A DNA stretch of 64,000 nt from the NCBI RefSeq assembly GCF_014650955.1, contig NZ_BMVY01000038.1, positions 1 through 64,000 on the forward strand, in the 5' to 3' direction. Under the pieces are notes generated by a model, which made no database searches, was not told the DNA's origin, and saw nothing but the letters and a program-made list of their open reading frames with translations. Below, piece after piece: positions 34,085 to 42,898 of the stretch (position 1 is the stretch's first letter; every line of letters begins with the position of its first letter). The stretch comes from Streptomyces tauricus. Its GTDB lineage: Bacteria; Actinomycetota; Actinomycetes; Streptomycetales; Streptomycetaceae. The translations under genes were made by a program, and so were the position numbers.

Positions 34085-34132
34085 CACCTGGCGGTTGCGC
34101 CGACAGTCCGCACTGACACTCCTGGGAGAGAC

Positions 34133-35026
34133 ATGACCGAGCTGCTGAGTGGCATGAGCGTCGACTACAGCGACCACGACGACCCGGTGCTGATCCGGCC
34201 GGACGGCACCCCGGTGGACACCTGGCGCGAGAACTACCCGTACGAGCGGCGCATGGAGCGCGCGGAGTACGACCTCCACAAGCGGCTGCAGCAGATCGAG
34301 CTGCTGAAGCTGCAGGGCTGGATCAAGGAGACGGGGCGCCGGCTCGTCGTCGTCTTCGAGGGGCGGGACGCGGCCGGCAAGGGCGGCACGATCAAGCGCT
34401 TCACCGAGCATCTGAACCCGCGCGGCGCCCGGGTGGTGGCCCTGGAGAAGCCGACCGAGCGCGAGCGCGGGCAGTGGTACTTCCAGCGCTATGTGGAGCA
34501 CCTGCCGACCGCCGGGGAGATCGTGCTCTTCGACCGTTCCTGGTACAACCGCGCGGGTGTCGAGCGGGTCATGGGCTTCTGCTCGGACGACGAGTACCGC
34601 CGTTTCATGCGGCAGGCGCCCGGTTTCGAGCGGATGCTCGTCGACGACGGCGTGGATCTGGTGAAGTTCTGGTTCTCGGTGTCGCAGGGCGAGCAGCGCA
34701 CCCGTTTCACGATCCGCCAGGTGGATCCCGTACGGCAGTGGAAGCTCAGCCCGATGGACCTCGCCTCGCTGGACCTGTGGGACGACTACACGGCCGCGAA
34801 GGTCGCCATGTTCCGCGAGACGGACACCGAGCAGGCCCCGTGGACCGTGGTGAAGAGCAACGACAAGAAGCGGGCCCGCGTCGAGGCCATGCGCAGTGTG
34901 CTGGCCCGCTTCGACTACACGGACAAGGACCACGAGGTGGTCGGCGAACCGGACCCGAGAGTGGTGGGCGAGGCGGCAACCCTCCTGGAGGAGGGCGAGG
35001 ACGACGACCTGAGGGAGGGCTGGTAA
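34133..35026 (+). CDS. ppk2: Polyphosphate kinase 2 (PPK2 class)
   Basis: 297 residues from ATG 34133 (site GGGAGAG). Walker A is FEGRDAAGKGGTIKRF (residues 75-90), Walker B LFDRSWYNRAGVERVMGF (about residues 133-150), and the family blocks RGQWYFQRYVEHLP and WKLSPMD are present. PPK2 moves phosphate between polyphosphate and nucleoside di- or triphosphates. With the phosphate importer just upstream, it would store imported phosphate or recharge nucleotides. Confidence 0.95.
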   Translation: MTELLSGMSVDYSDHDDPVLIRPDGTPVDTWRENYPYERRMERAEYDLHKRLQQIELLKLQGWIKETGRRLVVVFEGRDAAGKGGTIKRFTEHLNPRGARVVALEKPTERERGQWYFQRYVEHLPTAGEIVLFDRSWYNRAGVERVMGFCSDDEYRRFMRQAPGFERMLVDDGVDLVKFWFSVSQGEQRTRFTIRQVDPVRQWKLSPMDLASLDLWDDYTAAKVAMFRETDTEQAPWTVVKSNDKKRARVEAMRSVLARFDYTDKDHEVVGEPDPRVVGEAATLLEEGEDDDLREGW

Positions 35027-35168
35027 CCGACGCCGCTCCTCGGTCGGTCCCGCGGCCTCGCGGGCTCCGCAGGCGTCACCGGCCCACGGGCCTCATTGGC
35101 CGTGCTGGCCCCGCTGGCCTCGCATGCCTCATGGGCCTTGCCGGCCCCGACGACCCCGCCCACCCCGG

Positions 35169-36611
35169 TCAGCCGGCGACCGTGAAGCCCGTTGCCGAGC
35201 CGCCGCCCTTCCTGCGGCCGGCGAACGGTTCTCCCCCGTGCGCCGCCGCCACCTCCCGGACGATCGAGAGGCCGAGCCCGGAACCGGGCAGGCTCCGTGC
35301 GTCCGGTGCGCGGTAGAAGCGGTCGAAGACGCGGTCGAGATCCTCCTGGGCGATGCCGGGCCCCCGGTCCAGGACCTCGACCCGGACGGTGTCACGGTCG
35401 GCGCGCGTCACGACGAGCTCGATCGGCCCGCTCCCGCCGCGGTCGAACTTCGCCGCGTTGTCCACCAGGTTGGACATCGCCCGCTGCAGTGCCGCGGGCC
35501 GCCCGTCGACCACCGTGTCCCCGGCGACCCGTACCGTCACGGTCCGCCCCGTGCGCCGGCGTGCCGCCACCGCCACGTCGTCCGCGAGGTCGCCGAGGGT
35601 CACCCGCCGCGGCGGCTCGGTGTCGGACTGGCCGGCCGCCAGCGCGACCAGCTCGTTGACCAGGTCGGTCAGCTCGCGGGACTCCTGGGCGAGGTCGTCG
35701 ACCAGCTCCTCGCGCACGGCGGGCGGCAGTTCGTCGATCCGGCGCAGGATCGAGATGTTCGTACGCAGCGAGGTCAGGGGCGTACGCAGCTCGTGTCCGG
35801 CGTCCTGGACGAGACGCCGCTGGTCGTCCTCGGACTGGGCGAGCCGGCCCAGCATGCGGTCGAAGGAACGGCCGAGTCTGGCCACCTCGTCGTACCCGGC
35901 GAACGGCACCTGGATCCCGAGCCGCCCGGTGCGCGCCACGTCTTCGGCGGCCCCCGCGAGCCGCACCAGCCGCGAGGTGATGCGCCGGGCCAGCCACCAG
36001 CCGAAGAGCCCCGCGGCGGTCACCACGGCGCCCACCAGCAGCACGGTCCGCTGCTGGAGGTCGCGCAGCAGGTCCTCCGTACCGCTGAATTCCTGCGCCA
36101 CCTGTACGGCGCCCCGTCCGCCGCCGAGCGAGACGGTCGCGACGCGGTAGACGTCGTCGCCGACGTCGACGTCCCGGTGCTCCACCAGCCGCCCGGCGGA
36201 TTGCGCGGCCGCGATCGGGCGGTCGGCGGCGTCCACGGGCAGCGGCGTGCGGCCCCGGTCGACGACCGACCCGTCCGGCCCGAGGACCTGGACGACCGTG
36301 CCGCTGGGCCGGACGAGTTCGCCGCGCGGACCGCCGTCGGCGCCGGCGGTGGCGAAGTCCGCGGGCTCCAGCGGGTTGCGGCGCACCTCGTCGAGCAGGT
36401 CCTGTACGACGCCCTCGAACACGGTCTGCTGGTCCACGCGTACGAGCCGGGCGGCGGCGTCGTACGACAGGAAGCCGACGAGGACGGTGACGGCCGCGGC
36501 GACGGCCGCGAACGACACGGTGAAGGTGGTCCGCAGCGACGACAGCCGGGCCCGCGCCACCCACCGCCCGACCCGGCCGACCCGCCCGGTCCGCACCCCC
36601 GTGGGCCGCAC
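35169..36611 (-). CDS. Sensor histidine kinase (MprB-like)
   Basis: 480 residues. Spans at about 30-50 and 190-207 flank an outer sensor domain. HAMP follows, then HisKA with phospho-His273 (VQDAGHELRTPLTSLRTNI). The HATPase domain has NLVDNAAKFDR, DRGPGIAQEDLDRVFDRFYR and GSGLGLSIVREVAAAHGG. It begins (GTG) directly after the regulator stop, so it is cotranscribed. The pattern is close to mycobacterial MprB (envelope stress), but a direct orthologue claim needs comparison. It is convergent with PPK2. Confidence 0.93.
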   Translation of the reverse strand: MRPTGVRTGRVGRVGRWVARARLSSLRTTFTVSFAAVAAAVTVLVGFLSYDAAARLVRVDQQTVFEGVVQDLLDEVRRNPLEPADFATAGADGGPRGELVRPSGTVVQVLGPDGSVVDRGRTPLPVDAADRPIAAAQSAGRLVEHRDVDVGDDVYRVATVSLGGGRGAVQVAQEFSGTEDLLRDLQQRTVLLVGAVVTAAGLFGWWLARRITSRLVRLAGAAEDVARTGRLGIQVPFAGYDEVARLGRSFDRMLGRLAQSEDDQRRLVQDAGHELRTPLTSLRTNISILRRIDELPPAVREELVDDLAQESRELTDLVNELVALAAGQSDTEPPRRVTLGDLADDVAVAARRRTGRTVTVRVAGDTVVDGRPAALQRAMSNLVDNAAKFDRGGSGPIELVVTRADRDTVRVEVLDRGPGIAQEDLDRVFDRFYRAPDARSLPGSGLGLSIVREVAAAHGGEPFAGRRKGGGSATGFTVAG

Positions 36612-37337
36612 TCAGTCCTCCCTCAGCACGTACCCCACGCCCCGCACGGTGTGGATCAGTGAGGGCGCGGCGGGCACACCGGCCGTACCGGGCCCGTCGA
36701 GCTTGCGCCGCAGGTAGCCGACGTACACGGCGAGGTTCTTGGACCCCGGTCCGAAGTCGTAGCCCCAGATGCGGTCGTAGATGGTGGTGTGGTCCAGGAC
36801 GATGCCCGCGTTGCGGACGAGCAGCTCCAGCAGGTCGAACTCGGTACGCGTCAGCTCGATCTCCCGCGCGCCCCGCCAGACCCGCCGGGCCTGCGGATCG
36901 ATACGCAGACCCGCGGCGGCGATCTGGCCATCGGGCGCGCGCTGCGGTTCGCTGGGTACGTCGTCGGAGGCGCCCGTGCGCCGCAGCAGGGCCCGGAGCC
37001 GGGCGAAGACCTCCTCGACGTCGAAGGGCTTGACCACGTAGTCGTCGGCGCCGGCATCCAGGCCCGCGATGCGGTCCGCGGTCTCGACGAGCGCGGTGAG
37101 CATCAGGATGGGGGTGCGGTTGCCCTCGGCGCGCAGCACCCGACAGACCTGGAGGCCGTCGATGCCGGGCATCATCACATCGAGAACGAGCACGTCAGGA
37201 GGGGTGCGGTGGGCCTGTGCGAGCGCCTGGACACCGTCGGCGACGGCGGTGACCTCGTATCCCTCCAGGCTCAGGGCCCGTTCCAGGGCGTGGCGGATCG
37301 CGCGGTCGTCCTCGGCGAGCAGCAGATTGTGGGGCAC
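36612..37337 (-). CDS. OmpR/PhoB-type response regulator (MprA-like)
   Basis: 241 residues. Receiver domain with acidic cluster EDD (residues 9-11), phospho-Asp53 (VLVLDVMMPGIDG), Thr81 and Lys103 (YVVKPFD). Winged-helix DNA-binding domain with ARREI ELTRTEFDLLELL and RRKLDGPG...HTVRGVGYVLRED. It is the upstream gene of the pair with the kinase at 35169-36611. The likely trigger is envelope stress, by similarity to MprAB. Confidence 0.95.
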   Translation of the reverse strand: MPHNLLLAEDDRAIRHALERALSLEGYEVTAVADGVQALAQAHRTPPDVLVLDVMMPGIDGLQVCRVLRAEGNRTPILMLTALVETADRIAGLDAGADDYVVKPFDVEEVFARLRALLRRTGASDDVPSEPQRAPDGQIAAAGLRIDPQARRVWRGAREIELTRTEFDLLELLVRNAGIVLDHTTIYDRIWGYDFGPGSKNLAVYVGYLRRKLDGPGTAGVPAAPSLIHTVRGVGYVLRED

Positions 37338-37502
37338 GGGACCAGTCTGCCAAGCCCTTCTCTACGTACTACCTGATGAAGGGGCGTTACGGCCGGGCCT
37401 CTTACCCGGCTCTCACCCCGCCGGGACCGGTGGCTTACCTCGCCCCGCCACTGTGTCCCCTGTGCCGGGGGCGAGCGCCGCGACGGGGAGGGCCACGCAC
37501 CG

Positions 37503-38894
37503 ATGAAGCGCACTGGACGCACGGAGCGTACGGAACGCACGGAGCGTACGGCGGGCGAGGAGACCGCGAAGCCAATGAGCCGTACGAGGCACGGCCGTAA
37601 CCGCCGCACGGGCCGCACGAAGATCGTGTTCCTGCTGCACAACGCGTACGCCATCGGGGGGACCGTCCGTACGACGCTCAACCTCGCGGCGGCGCTCGCC
37701 GACCACCACGACGTGGAGATCGTGTCGATGCGGCGGCACCGGGACGAGCCGCGGTTCACCGTCGACCCGCGGATCACGGTCGTACCGCTGGTCGACGAAC
37801 GGGACGGCAGCGCGGACCTCACGGACCCCGACTACGCCCGGCCCGCCACGGACTTCCCGGCCTCCGAGAAGCGGTACGAGCAGTACACCCGGCTGACCGA
37901 CCTGCGGGCCGCCGCCTACCTCACGGACTGCGACGCCGACGTGATCATCGGCACCCGGCCCGGTATCAACGTCTACGTCGCCCTCTTCGCGCCGCGCCGG
38001 GCCCTGCGCATCGCCCAGGAACACCTGCGGCACGACCAGCACAGCAAGCGGCTGCGCGGTGTACTGGCACGGCACTACCGGCGGCTGGACGCGGTGGTGA
38101 CGACGACGGAGGCGGACGCGGAGGTGTACCGGCGGCGGATGACCCTGCCGGGCGTCCGGGTCGCGGCGGTGCCGAACATCGTGCCGGCGCCCGAGGGCAT
38201 CACCCGCGACGAGACGACGAAGGTGGTGGCCGCGGCGGGCCGGCTGGTCACCGGCAAACGCTTCGACCTGCTCATCGAGGCCTTCTCGGCGGTCGCCTCG
38301 AAGGAACCGGACTGGCGGCTGCGGATCTACGGCGGCGGCGCGCAGCGCGACCACCTCCAGGACCTGGTGACCGGCCTCGGCCTGTCGGAGCACGTACGCC
38401 TCATGGGTCCGCGCACCCCCATCGAGGCGGAGTTCGCGAAGTCGGCGATGGTGGTGTCGGCCTCGGACGCGGAGTCGTTCGGGATGACGCTGGTCGAGGC
38501 GATGCGGTGCGGGGTGCCGGTGATCAGCACGGACTGTCCGCTGGGGCCGGCGGAGATCATCACCGAGGGCGTCGACGGGCGGCTGGTCCCGGTGGGCGAC
38601 TCCCGCGCGCTGGCCGAGGCGATGCTCGACCTGATCACGGACGAGCCGCTGCGCCGGGCGATGGGGGCGGCGGCCCTGGCCGGCTCCCACCGCTACGACG
38701 CCGAGCCGATCGTGGCGCGCTACGAGGCGCTGTTCACCGAGCTCAGGTCGACCCGCCCGCGTCGCTCCTGGGCCCGCACCCGCGCCCGCACGGCCGGCTG
38801 GGCGCGCCGCCGGATCCGCAGGCTGCGCCGGGTACTCCCGGGCCGCCCCCAGCCGCAGCTCAACAGCGACGGCACGAGGACGGCGGGGCCCTGA
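37503..38894 (+). CDS. Family 4 glycosyltransferase
   Basis: 463 residues from ATG 37503 (site GGGAGGG); a downstream ATG at 37575 is possible. After a basic RTERTERTERT repeat, coded by an 18-bp repeated DNA unit, the GT-B fold begins with KIVFLLHNAYAIGGTVRTTLNLAAALADH. The C-terminal donor site carries VAAAGRLVTGKRFDLLIEAF and the E-x7-E motif in SDAESFGMTLVEAM. It transfers an activated sugar in the cytoplasm, probably for a wall polymer or capsule. The basic tail (RTRARTAGWARRRIRRLRR) could help it bind the membrane. Acceptor unknown. Confidence 0.9.
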   Translation: MKRTGRTERTERTERTAGEETAKPMSRTRHGRNRRTGRTKIVFLLHNAYAIGGTVRTTLNLAAALADHHDVEIVSMRRHRDEPRFTVDPRITVVPLVDERDGSADLTDPDYARPATDFPASEKRYEQYTRLTDLRAAAYLTDCDADVIIGTRPGINVYVALFAPRRALRIAQEHLRHDQHSKRLRGVLARHYRRLDAVVTTTEADAEVYRRRMTLPGVRVAAVPNIVPAPEGITRDETTKVVAAAGRLVTGKRFDLLIEAFSAVASKEPDWRLRIYGGGAQRDHLQDLVTGLGLSEHVRLMGPRTPIEAEFAKSAMVVSASDAESFGMTLVEAMRCGVPVISTDCPLGPAEIITEGVDGRLVPVGDSRALAEAMLDLITDEPLRRAMGAAALAGSHRYDAEPIVARYEALFTELRSTRPRRSWARTRARTAGWARRRIRRLRRVLPGRPQPQLNSDGTRTAGP

Positions 38895-38985
38895 ACGGGC
38901 CCCGCCTGTCGGGGCCACGATCCCTGCCGCCCCTGAGAGGCAGCTGACGCGTCCCGGATCCACCGCCGAGGCGAGTGACGGCTGA

Positions 38986-39042
38986 GCGCGCGGTTCCCCG
39001 CGCCCCCAAAGCCCCCCGCGAGGGGCGCGGGAAACTGCGCGC
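38986..39042. terminator. Repeat-derived hairpin between converging genes
   Basis: Arms 38986-39006 and 39022-39042 are near-exact reverse complements (gcgcggttccccgcgcccc against ggggcgcgggaaactgcgcg, two or so mismatches) with a 15-base loop. It sits between the glycosyltransferase (plus) and the FMN reductase (minus). This is another facing pair of the dispersed repeat, in the position of a two-way terminator. Confidence 0.65.
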
Positions 39043-39122
39043 CCCACCGACCCGCACCCGCACCCGCACCCGACAACCAACCCCCAGGCCACTCGGCCCG
39101 GCCAGACGCGACGAGCCCTCTC

Positions 39123-39791
39123 CTACTCGGACCGCACCGCGGCAAGCTGTTCCGCGAACGGGACCACATCGAACCCACCGACCCGCACGGACTCACTCCC
39201 CCGCGCCGCGGGCAGGGGCACGGGGGCGGGCCCGGGGACGGGAGCAGAGGCAGAGGCGAAGGCAGGCCCACCGATCCCCAGCAGCGCGGCCAACTCCCCC
39301 GCGGCCCGCTCGATCCGTTCGGCCAGCCCCTCCGCACCCCAGTCCTCCGAAGCCGCGTAGACCCCGGTGGGCACCACCACCGCCCGCAGATACGCGAACA
39401 ACGGCCGCATCGCGTGCTCCAGCACCAGCGAGTGCCGAGCCGACCCCCCGGTCGCCGCGACCAACACCGGCTTACCCGCCAGCGCGTCCCGGTCCAGGAC
39501 GTCGAAGAACGACTTGAACAGCCCGCTGTACGAGGCGGAGAAGACCGGCGTCACCACGATCAGCCCGTCCGCGGCAGCCACCGCGTCGAGAGCGGCTCGA
39601 AGCGCCGGCCCCGGAAACCCGGTGGTGAGGTTGTGCGCGATCTCGACCGCGAGATCCCGCAACTCGACCACCTCGACCTCGGCCGGGGCCCCCGCAGGGG
39701 CCCGCCCCACCACCGCCGCGGCAAGCCGGTCCCCCAGCAACCGCGTGGACGACGGAACACTCAGCCCCGCCGAGACGACGACCAGCTTCAT
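39123..39791 (-). CDS. NADPH-dependent FMN reductase
   Basis: 222 residues. Flavodoxin-like start MKLVVVSAGLSVPSSTRLLGDRL, FMN loop GLIVVTPVFSASYSGLFKSFFDVLDRDAL and LVAATGGSARHSL. It makes reduced FMN. The ATG overlaps the stop of the partner flavin-dependent oxidoreductase (ATGA), so it very likely supplies FMNH2 to it. The Pro/Ala-rich C-terminal linker (about residues 178-200) is low complexity. Confidence 0.93.
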   Translation of the reverse strand: MKLVVVSAGLSVPSSTRLLGDRLAAAVVGRAPAGAPAEVEVVELRDLAVEIAHNLTTGFPGPALRAALDAVAAADGLIVVTPVFSASYSGLFKSFFDVLDRDALAGKPVLVAATGGSARHSLVLEHAMRPLFAYLRAVVVPTGVYAASEDWGAEGLAERIERAAGELAALLGIGGPAFASASAPVPGPAPVPLPAARGSESVRVGGFDVVPFAEQLAAVRSE

Positions 39792-40894
39792 GACGCGGCC
39801 ACCTCCTGCCCGGCCTCGGCCGCGGCGGCGGCAGCGACCCGGGCCGCGTGCGTGGGCGCCTCCGGCACCCCCGCCGCCCGCCCCTTCGCGAACTCCTCGC
39901 GCAACACCGGCACGACCTCCTCACCCAGCATGTCGATCTGCTCCAGCACGGTCTTGAGCGGCAGACCCGCATGGTCGACGAGGAACAACTGCCGCTGGTA
40001 GTCACCCGCGTAGTCCCGGAAGGCCAGCGTCTTCTCGATGACCTGCTCCGGCGAACCGACCGTGAGCGGCGTCTGCTCGGTGAACTCCTCCAGCGTCGGC
40101 CCGTGCCCGTACACCGGCGCGTTGTCGAAGTACGGCCTGAACTCCCGTACCGCGTCCTGCGAGTTGCGCCGCATGAAGATCTGCCCGCCGAGTCCGACGA
40201 TCGCCTGCTCCGGTGTGCCGTGCCCGTAGTGCGCGTACCTGGACCGGTACAGCTCGACCATCTGCTTGGTGTGGTCGGCCGGCCAGAAGATGTTGTTGTG
40301 GAAGAACCCGTCCCCGTAGTACGCGGCCTGCTCGGCGATCTCGGGCGAGCGGATGGAGCCGTGCCAGACGAACGGCGGTACGCCGTCCAGCGGCCGCGGC
40401 GTCGAGGTGAACGACTGCAGCGGCGTACGGAACTTGCCCTCCCAGGTCACCGTCTCCTCGCGCCACAGCCGGTACAGCAGGGCGTAGTTCTCGACGGCGA
40501 GGTTGATGCCCTGGCGGATGTCCTTGCCGAACCAGGGGTAGACCGGGCCGGTGTTGCCGCGCCCCATCATCAGGTCCACGCGCCCGTCCGCGAGGTGCTG
40601 GAGCATCGCGAAGTCCTCGGCGATCTTCACCGGGTCGTTGGTGGTGATGAGGGTGGTGGAGGTGGAGAGGATGAGGTTCTCGGTGCGGGCGGCGACCCAG
40701 CCGAGCATGGTGGTCGGCGACGACGGCACGAACGGCGGGTTGTGGTGCTCGCCGGTGGCGAAGACGTCGAGCCCGACCTCCTCGGCCTTCTGCGCGATGG
40801 CGACCATGGCCTTGATCCGCTCATGCTCGGTCGGGGTCCGGCCCGTGGTGGGGTCCGGCGTGACATCGCCGACGGTGAAGATCCCGAACTGCAT
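39788..40894 (-). CDS. LLM-class flavin-dependent oxidoreductase
   Basis: 368 residues from ATG 40894 (site GGAGG). Luciferase-like barrel: MQFGIFTVGDVTPDPTTG, FATGEHHNPPFVPSSPTTML, VDLMMGRGNTGPVYPWFG. Typical of the CE1758-type branch, encoded together with a CE1759-type FMN reductase. It uses FMNH2 and O2 to oxidise an organic substrate that cannot be named. The last 30 residues are Ala/Glu-rich. First gene of a two-gene unit. Confidence 0.93.
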   Translation of the reverse strand: MQFGIFTVGDVTPDPTTGRTPTEHERIKAMVAIAQKAEEVGLDVFATGEHHNPPFVPSSPTTMLGWVAARTENLILSTSTTLITTNDPVKIAEDFAMLQHLADGRVDLMMGRGNTGPVYPWFGKDIRQGINLAVENYALLYRLWREETVTWEGKFRTPLQSFTSTPRPLDGVPPFVWHGSIRSPEIAEQAAYYGDGFFHNNIFWPADHTKQMVELYRSRYAHYGHGTPEQAIVGLGGQIFMRRNSQDAVREFRPYFDNAPVYGHGPTLEEFTEQTPLTVGSPEQVIEKTLAFRDYAGDYQRQLFLVDHAGLPLKTVLEQIDMLGEEVVPVLREEFAKGRAAGVPEAPTHAARVAAAAAAEAGQEVAAS

Positions 40895-41003
40895 GGCTAC
40901 CTCATCCTCCAGGTTGTTGACGATTCAACTATACCCACAAACGCCCCCTCACCCGGGACTATTCCCCACCCCCCCCACTCCCACCTGCGGCCCGGTTGAG
41001 GCT

Positions 41004-41157
41004 GGCCGCGCCGTTCCCCGCGCCCCCCCCGGGGCCCCGGGGGACCTTTCAGGGGCGCGGGGAACGGCGCAATCTTTTGGGCCTTTCACCCCAGAGGGGC
41101 GCGGGGAACGGCGCAATCTTTCGCCTTTCGCCCCAAAGGGGCGCGGGGAACGGCGCA
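41004..41157. repeat. Repeat cluster upstream of the LLM oxidoreductase
   Basis: One inverted copy (gcgccgttccccgcgccccc, from about 41008) is followed by three forward copies ending near 41078, 41116 and 41157. It fills most of the 280-bp gap between the LLM gene start and the stop of the secreted protein gene on the same strand. No gene fits here. Confidence 0.85.
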
Positions 41158-41174
41158 CCCCCACGTCCTGGACG

Positions 41175-41717
41175 CTAGAAGACGTAGCTGTCCCCCGTGT
41201 CCAGCACCAGCACCTCCTGCCGGTCATTCCGGTGGTTGCGGTCCACCGCCCCGCCACCCCACACCGTGTCGATGCCGAGCACCACCTCCGACGGCTCACC
41301 CCTCAGCCGTACCGCCATGGTGAGCGTCCGCCCCCAGCCGTCCGCGGGCAGCGCACCCGTCCGGCACAGCACGGTCCGCGCGCCCGACCGTGCGCAGCCA
41401 GCCGGCAGCCGCTGCTCGTCCGCGAGCGGCGCCGACCAGCGCAGCCGGACCGTCGCGTCGGCGACCCCGAAGGGGCCGTGGTTCTGCGGCGTCATCCGCA
41501 GCTCGACCTGCCCGCCGTCCATCCACAGCCGCCCGTGAAAGGCAAGATCGGCCTCGGGCGCACCCGCCACGCGCGCACCCACCGACCCCGCCGCCCCCAG
41601 ACCGGCCGCAACAGCCGCTGCGGGCGCCAGAGTTGCTCCACCCACCACAGCCGCAACAACCACAAAGGCGGCCGTGACGGCCGCAGTGGCCCCCACCCGC
41701 CCACAAAGATTGCGCAT
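41175..41717 (-). CDS. Secreted hypothetical protein
   Basis: 180 residues from ATG 41717 (site GGAGG). A basic start and a long Ala/Val-rich helix (residues 10-45) form a signal peptide or anchor. The mature part looks like a beta-sandwich: VELRMTPQNHGPFGVADATVRLRWS, with two Cys in PAGCARSGARTVLCRTG that could form a disulfide, and LTMAVRLRGEPSEVVLGID. Similar small extracellular domains are common in streptomycetes. Function unknown. Divergent from an SDR gene. Confidence 0.82.
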   Translation of the reverse strand: MRNLCGRVGATAAVTAAFVVVAAVVGGATLAPAAAVAAGLGAAGSVGARVAGAPEADLAFHGRLWMDGGQVELRMTPQNHGPFGVADATVRLRWSAPLADEQRLPAGCARSGARTVLCRTGALPADGWGRTLTMAVRLRGEPSEVVLGIDTVWGGGAVDRNHRNDRQEVLVLDTGDSYVF

Positions 41718-41983
41718 CTCTCATGTCCTCCGCGTCGGCCCGCCGTGTGTCACGTCCCTGACCCCGTGGGTCACCGCATGTATGCCACCCCGGCCGCCCG
41801 ACGAGCGCCGCCCATCAGGTGAGACGTCCGCGGCGCCGCACGTCGCCGACGGCCGTGACCCCCGCCCGTCCGCCCGCCCCACCGGTCCCGCCCGCCTATC
41901 CTGGCCGGGAGAGCAATCGACCGTACGAGCGAGCGGCGGCCCCAGTGCGCCCCGCCCGCCCCCCCTCCGCCGAGGAGCACCCC

Positions 41984-42778
41984 ATGACCGCCCCCGCATC
42001 CGCCGCGTCCACCGCGCCCGCCGCCGCGTCCCGTATCGCCGTCGTCACCGGCGCGAGCAGCGGAATCGGTGCCGCGACGGCCCGGCAGCTGGCGGCGGCG
42101 GGTTACCGGGTGGTCCTCACGGCCCGCCGCAAGGACCGTATCGAGGCGCTCGCGGAGGAGATCAGCGCGGCGGGCGGCGAGGCGATGGCCTACGCGCTGG
42201 ACGTCACCGACCGTGCGGCGGTCGACGAGTTCGCGACGGCGTTCAAGAAGATCGGCGTCCTGATCAACAACGCGGGCGGCGCGCTCGGCGCGGACCCGGT
42301 CGCGTCCGGCGACCCCGCGGAGTGGCGCCAGATGTACGAGACGAACGTCATCGGCACGCTGAACGTCACCCAGGCCCTCCTCCCGGCGCTGACCGCGTCC
42401 GGTGACGGCACGGTGGTCGTCGTCTCCTCGACCGCGGGCCACGGCACCTACGAGGGCGGTGCCGGCTATGTGGCCGCCAAGCACGCCGAGCACGTTCTCG
42501 CCGAGACCCTGCGCCTGGAGATCGTCGGCACTCCGGTCCGGGTCATCGAGATCGCCCCCGGCATGGTGAGGACCGACGAGTTCGCCCTGACCCGCTTCGG
42601 CGGCGACACCGAGAAGGCGGCGAAGGTCTACGCGGGGGTGGCCGAGCCCCTCACCGCCGAGGACGTCGCCGAGACGATCACCTGGACGGTCACGCGCCCC
42701 TCGCACGTCAACATCGACCTGCTGGTCGTACGCCCCCGGGCCCAGGCCTCCAACACGAAGGTCCACAGGGAGCTGTAG
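41984..42778 (+). CDS. Short-chain dehydrogenase/reductase
   Basis: 264 residues from ATG 41984 (site GAGGAG). NAD(P) motif TGASSGIG (residues 22-29), NNAGG, and catalytic Ser with YVAAK (Tyr and Lys). The pattern is close to the YdfG/serine 3-dehydrogenase branch, including RPSHVNIDLLVVRP at the end, which oxidises 3-hydroxy acids. Substrate not certain. Stands alone and ends at a strong inverted repeat. Confidence 0.92.
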   Translation: MTAPASAASTAPAAASRIAVVTGASSGIGAATARQLAAAGYRVVLTARRKDRIEALAEEISAAGGEAMAYALDVTDRAAVDEFATAFKKIGVLINNAGGALGADPVASGDPAEWRQMYETNVIGTLNVTQALLPALTASGDGTVVVVSSTAGHGTYEGGAGYVAAKHAEHVLAETLRLEIVGTPVRVIEIAPGMVRTDEFALTRFGGDTEKAAKVYAGVAEPLTAEDVAETITWTVTRPSHVNIDLLVVRPRAQASNTKVHREL

Positions 42779-42823
42779 TGCCGGGCCTCCGGCCCCGCCC
42801 GGGACGAACGCCGTAAGACGACG

Positions 42824-42863
42824 TCCATGCCGCATGAATTCACATGAGTTCATGCGGCATGGA
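42824..42863. terminator. 15-bp inverted repeat between SDR and rtcB
   Basis: Arms tccatgccgcatgaa (42824-42838) and ttcatgcggcatgga (42849-42863) with a 10-base loop. A second small palindrome, gtgaattcac, lies at 42875-42884 within ccacgtgaattcacacagcgtgg. The genes converge here, so two-way termination is likely. The stem is far less G+C-rich than others in the window, and the tgaattcac motif occurs twice. Confidence 0.6.
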
Positions 42864-42898
42864 TGTCACGCCACGTGAATTCACACAGCGTGGATGCG

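Noticed and set aside
36659..37033. Frames antisense to the response regulator
   Set aside because: Arg-rich shadows without start sites or motifs.
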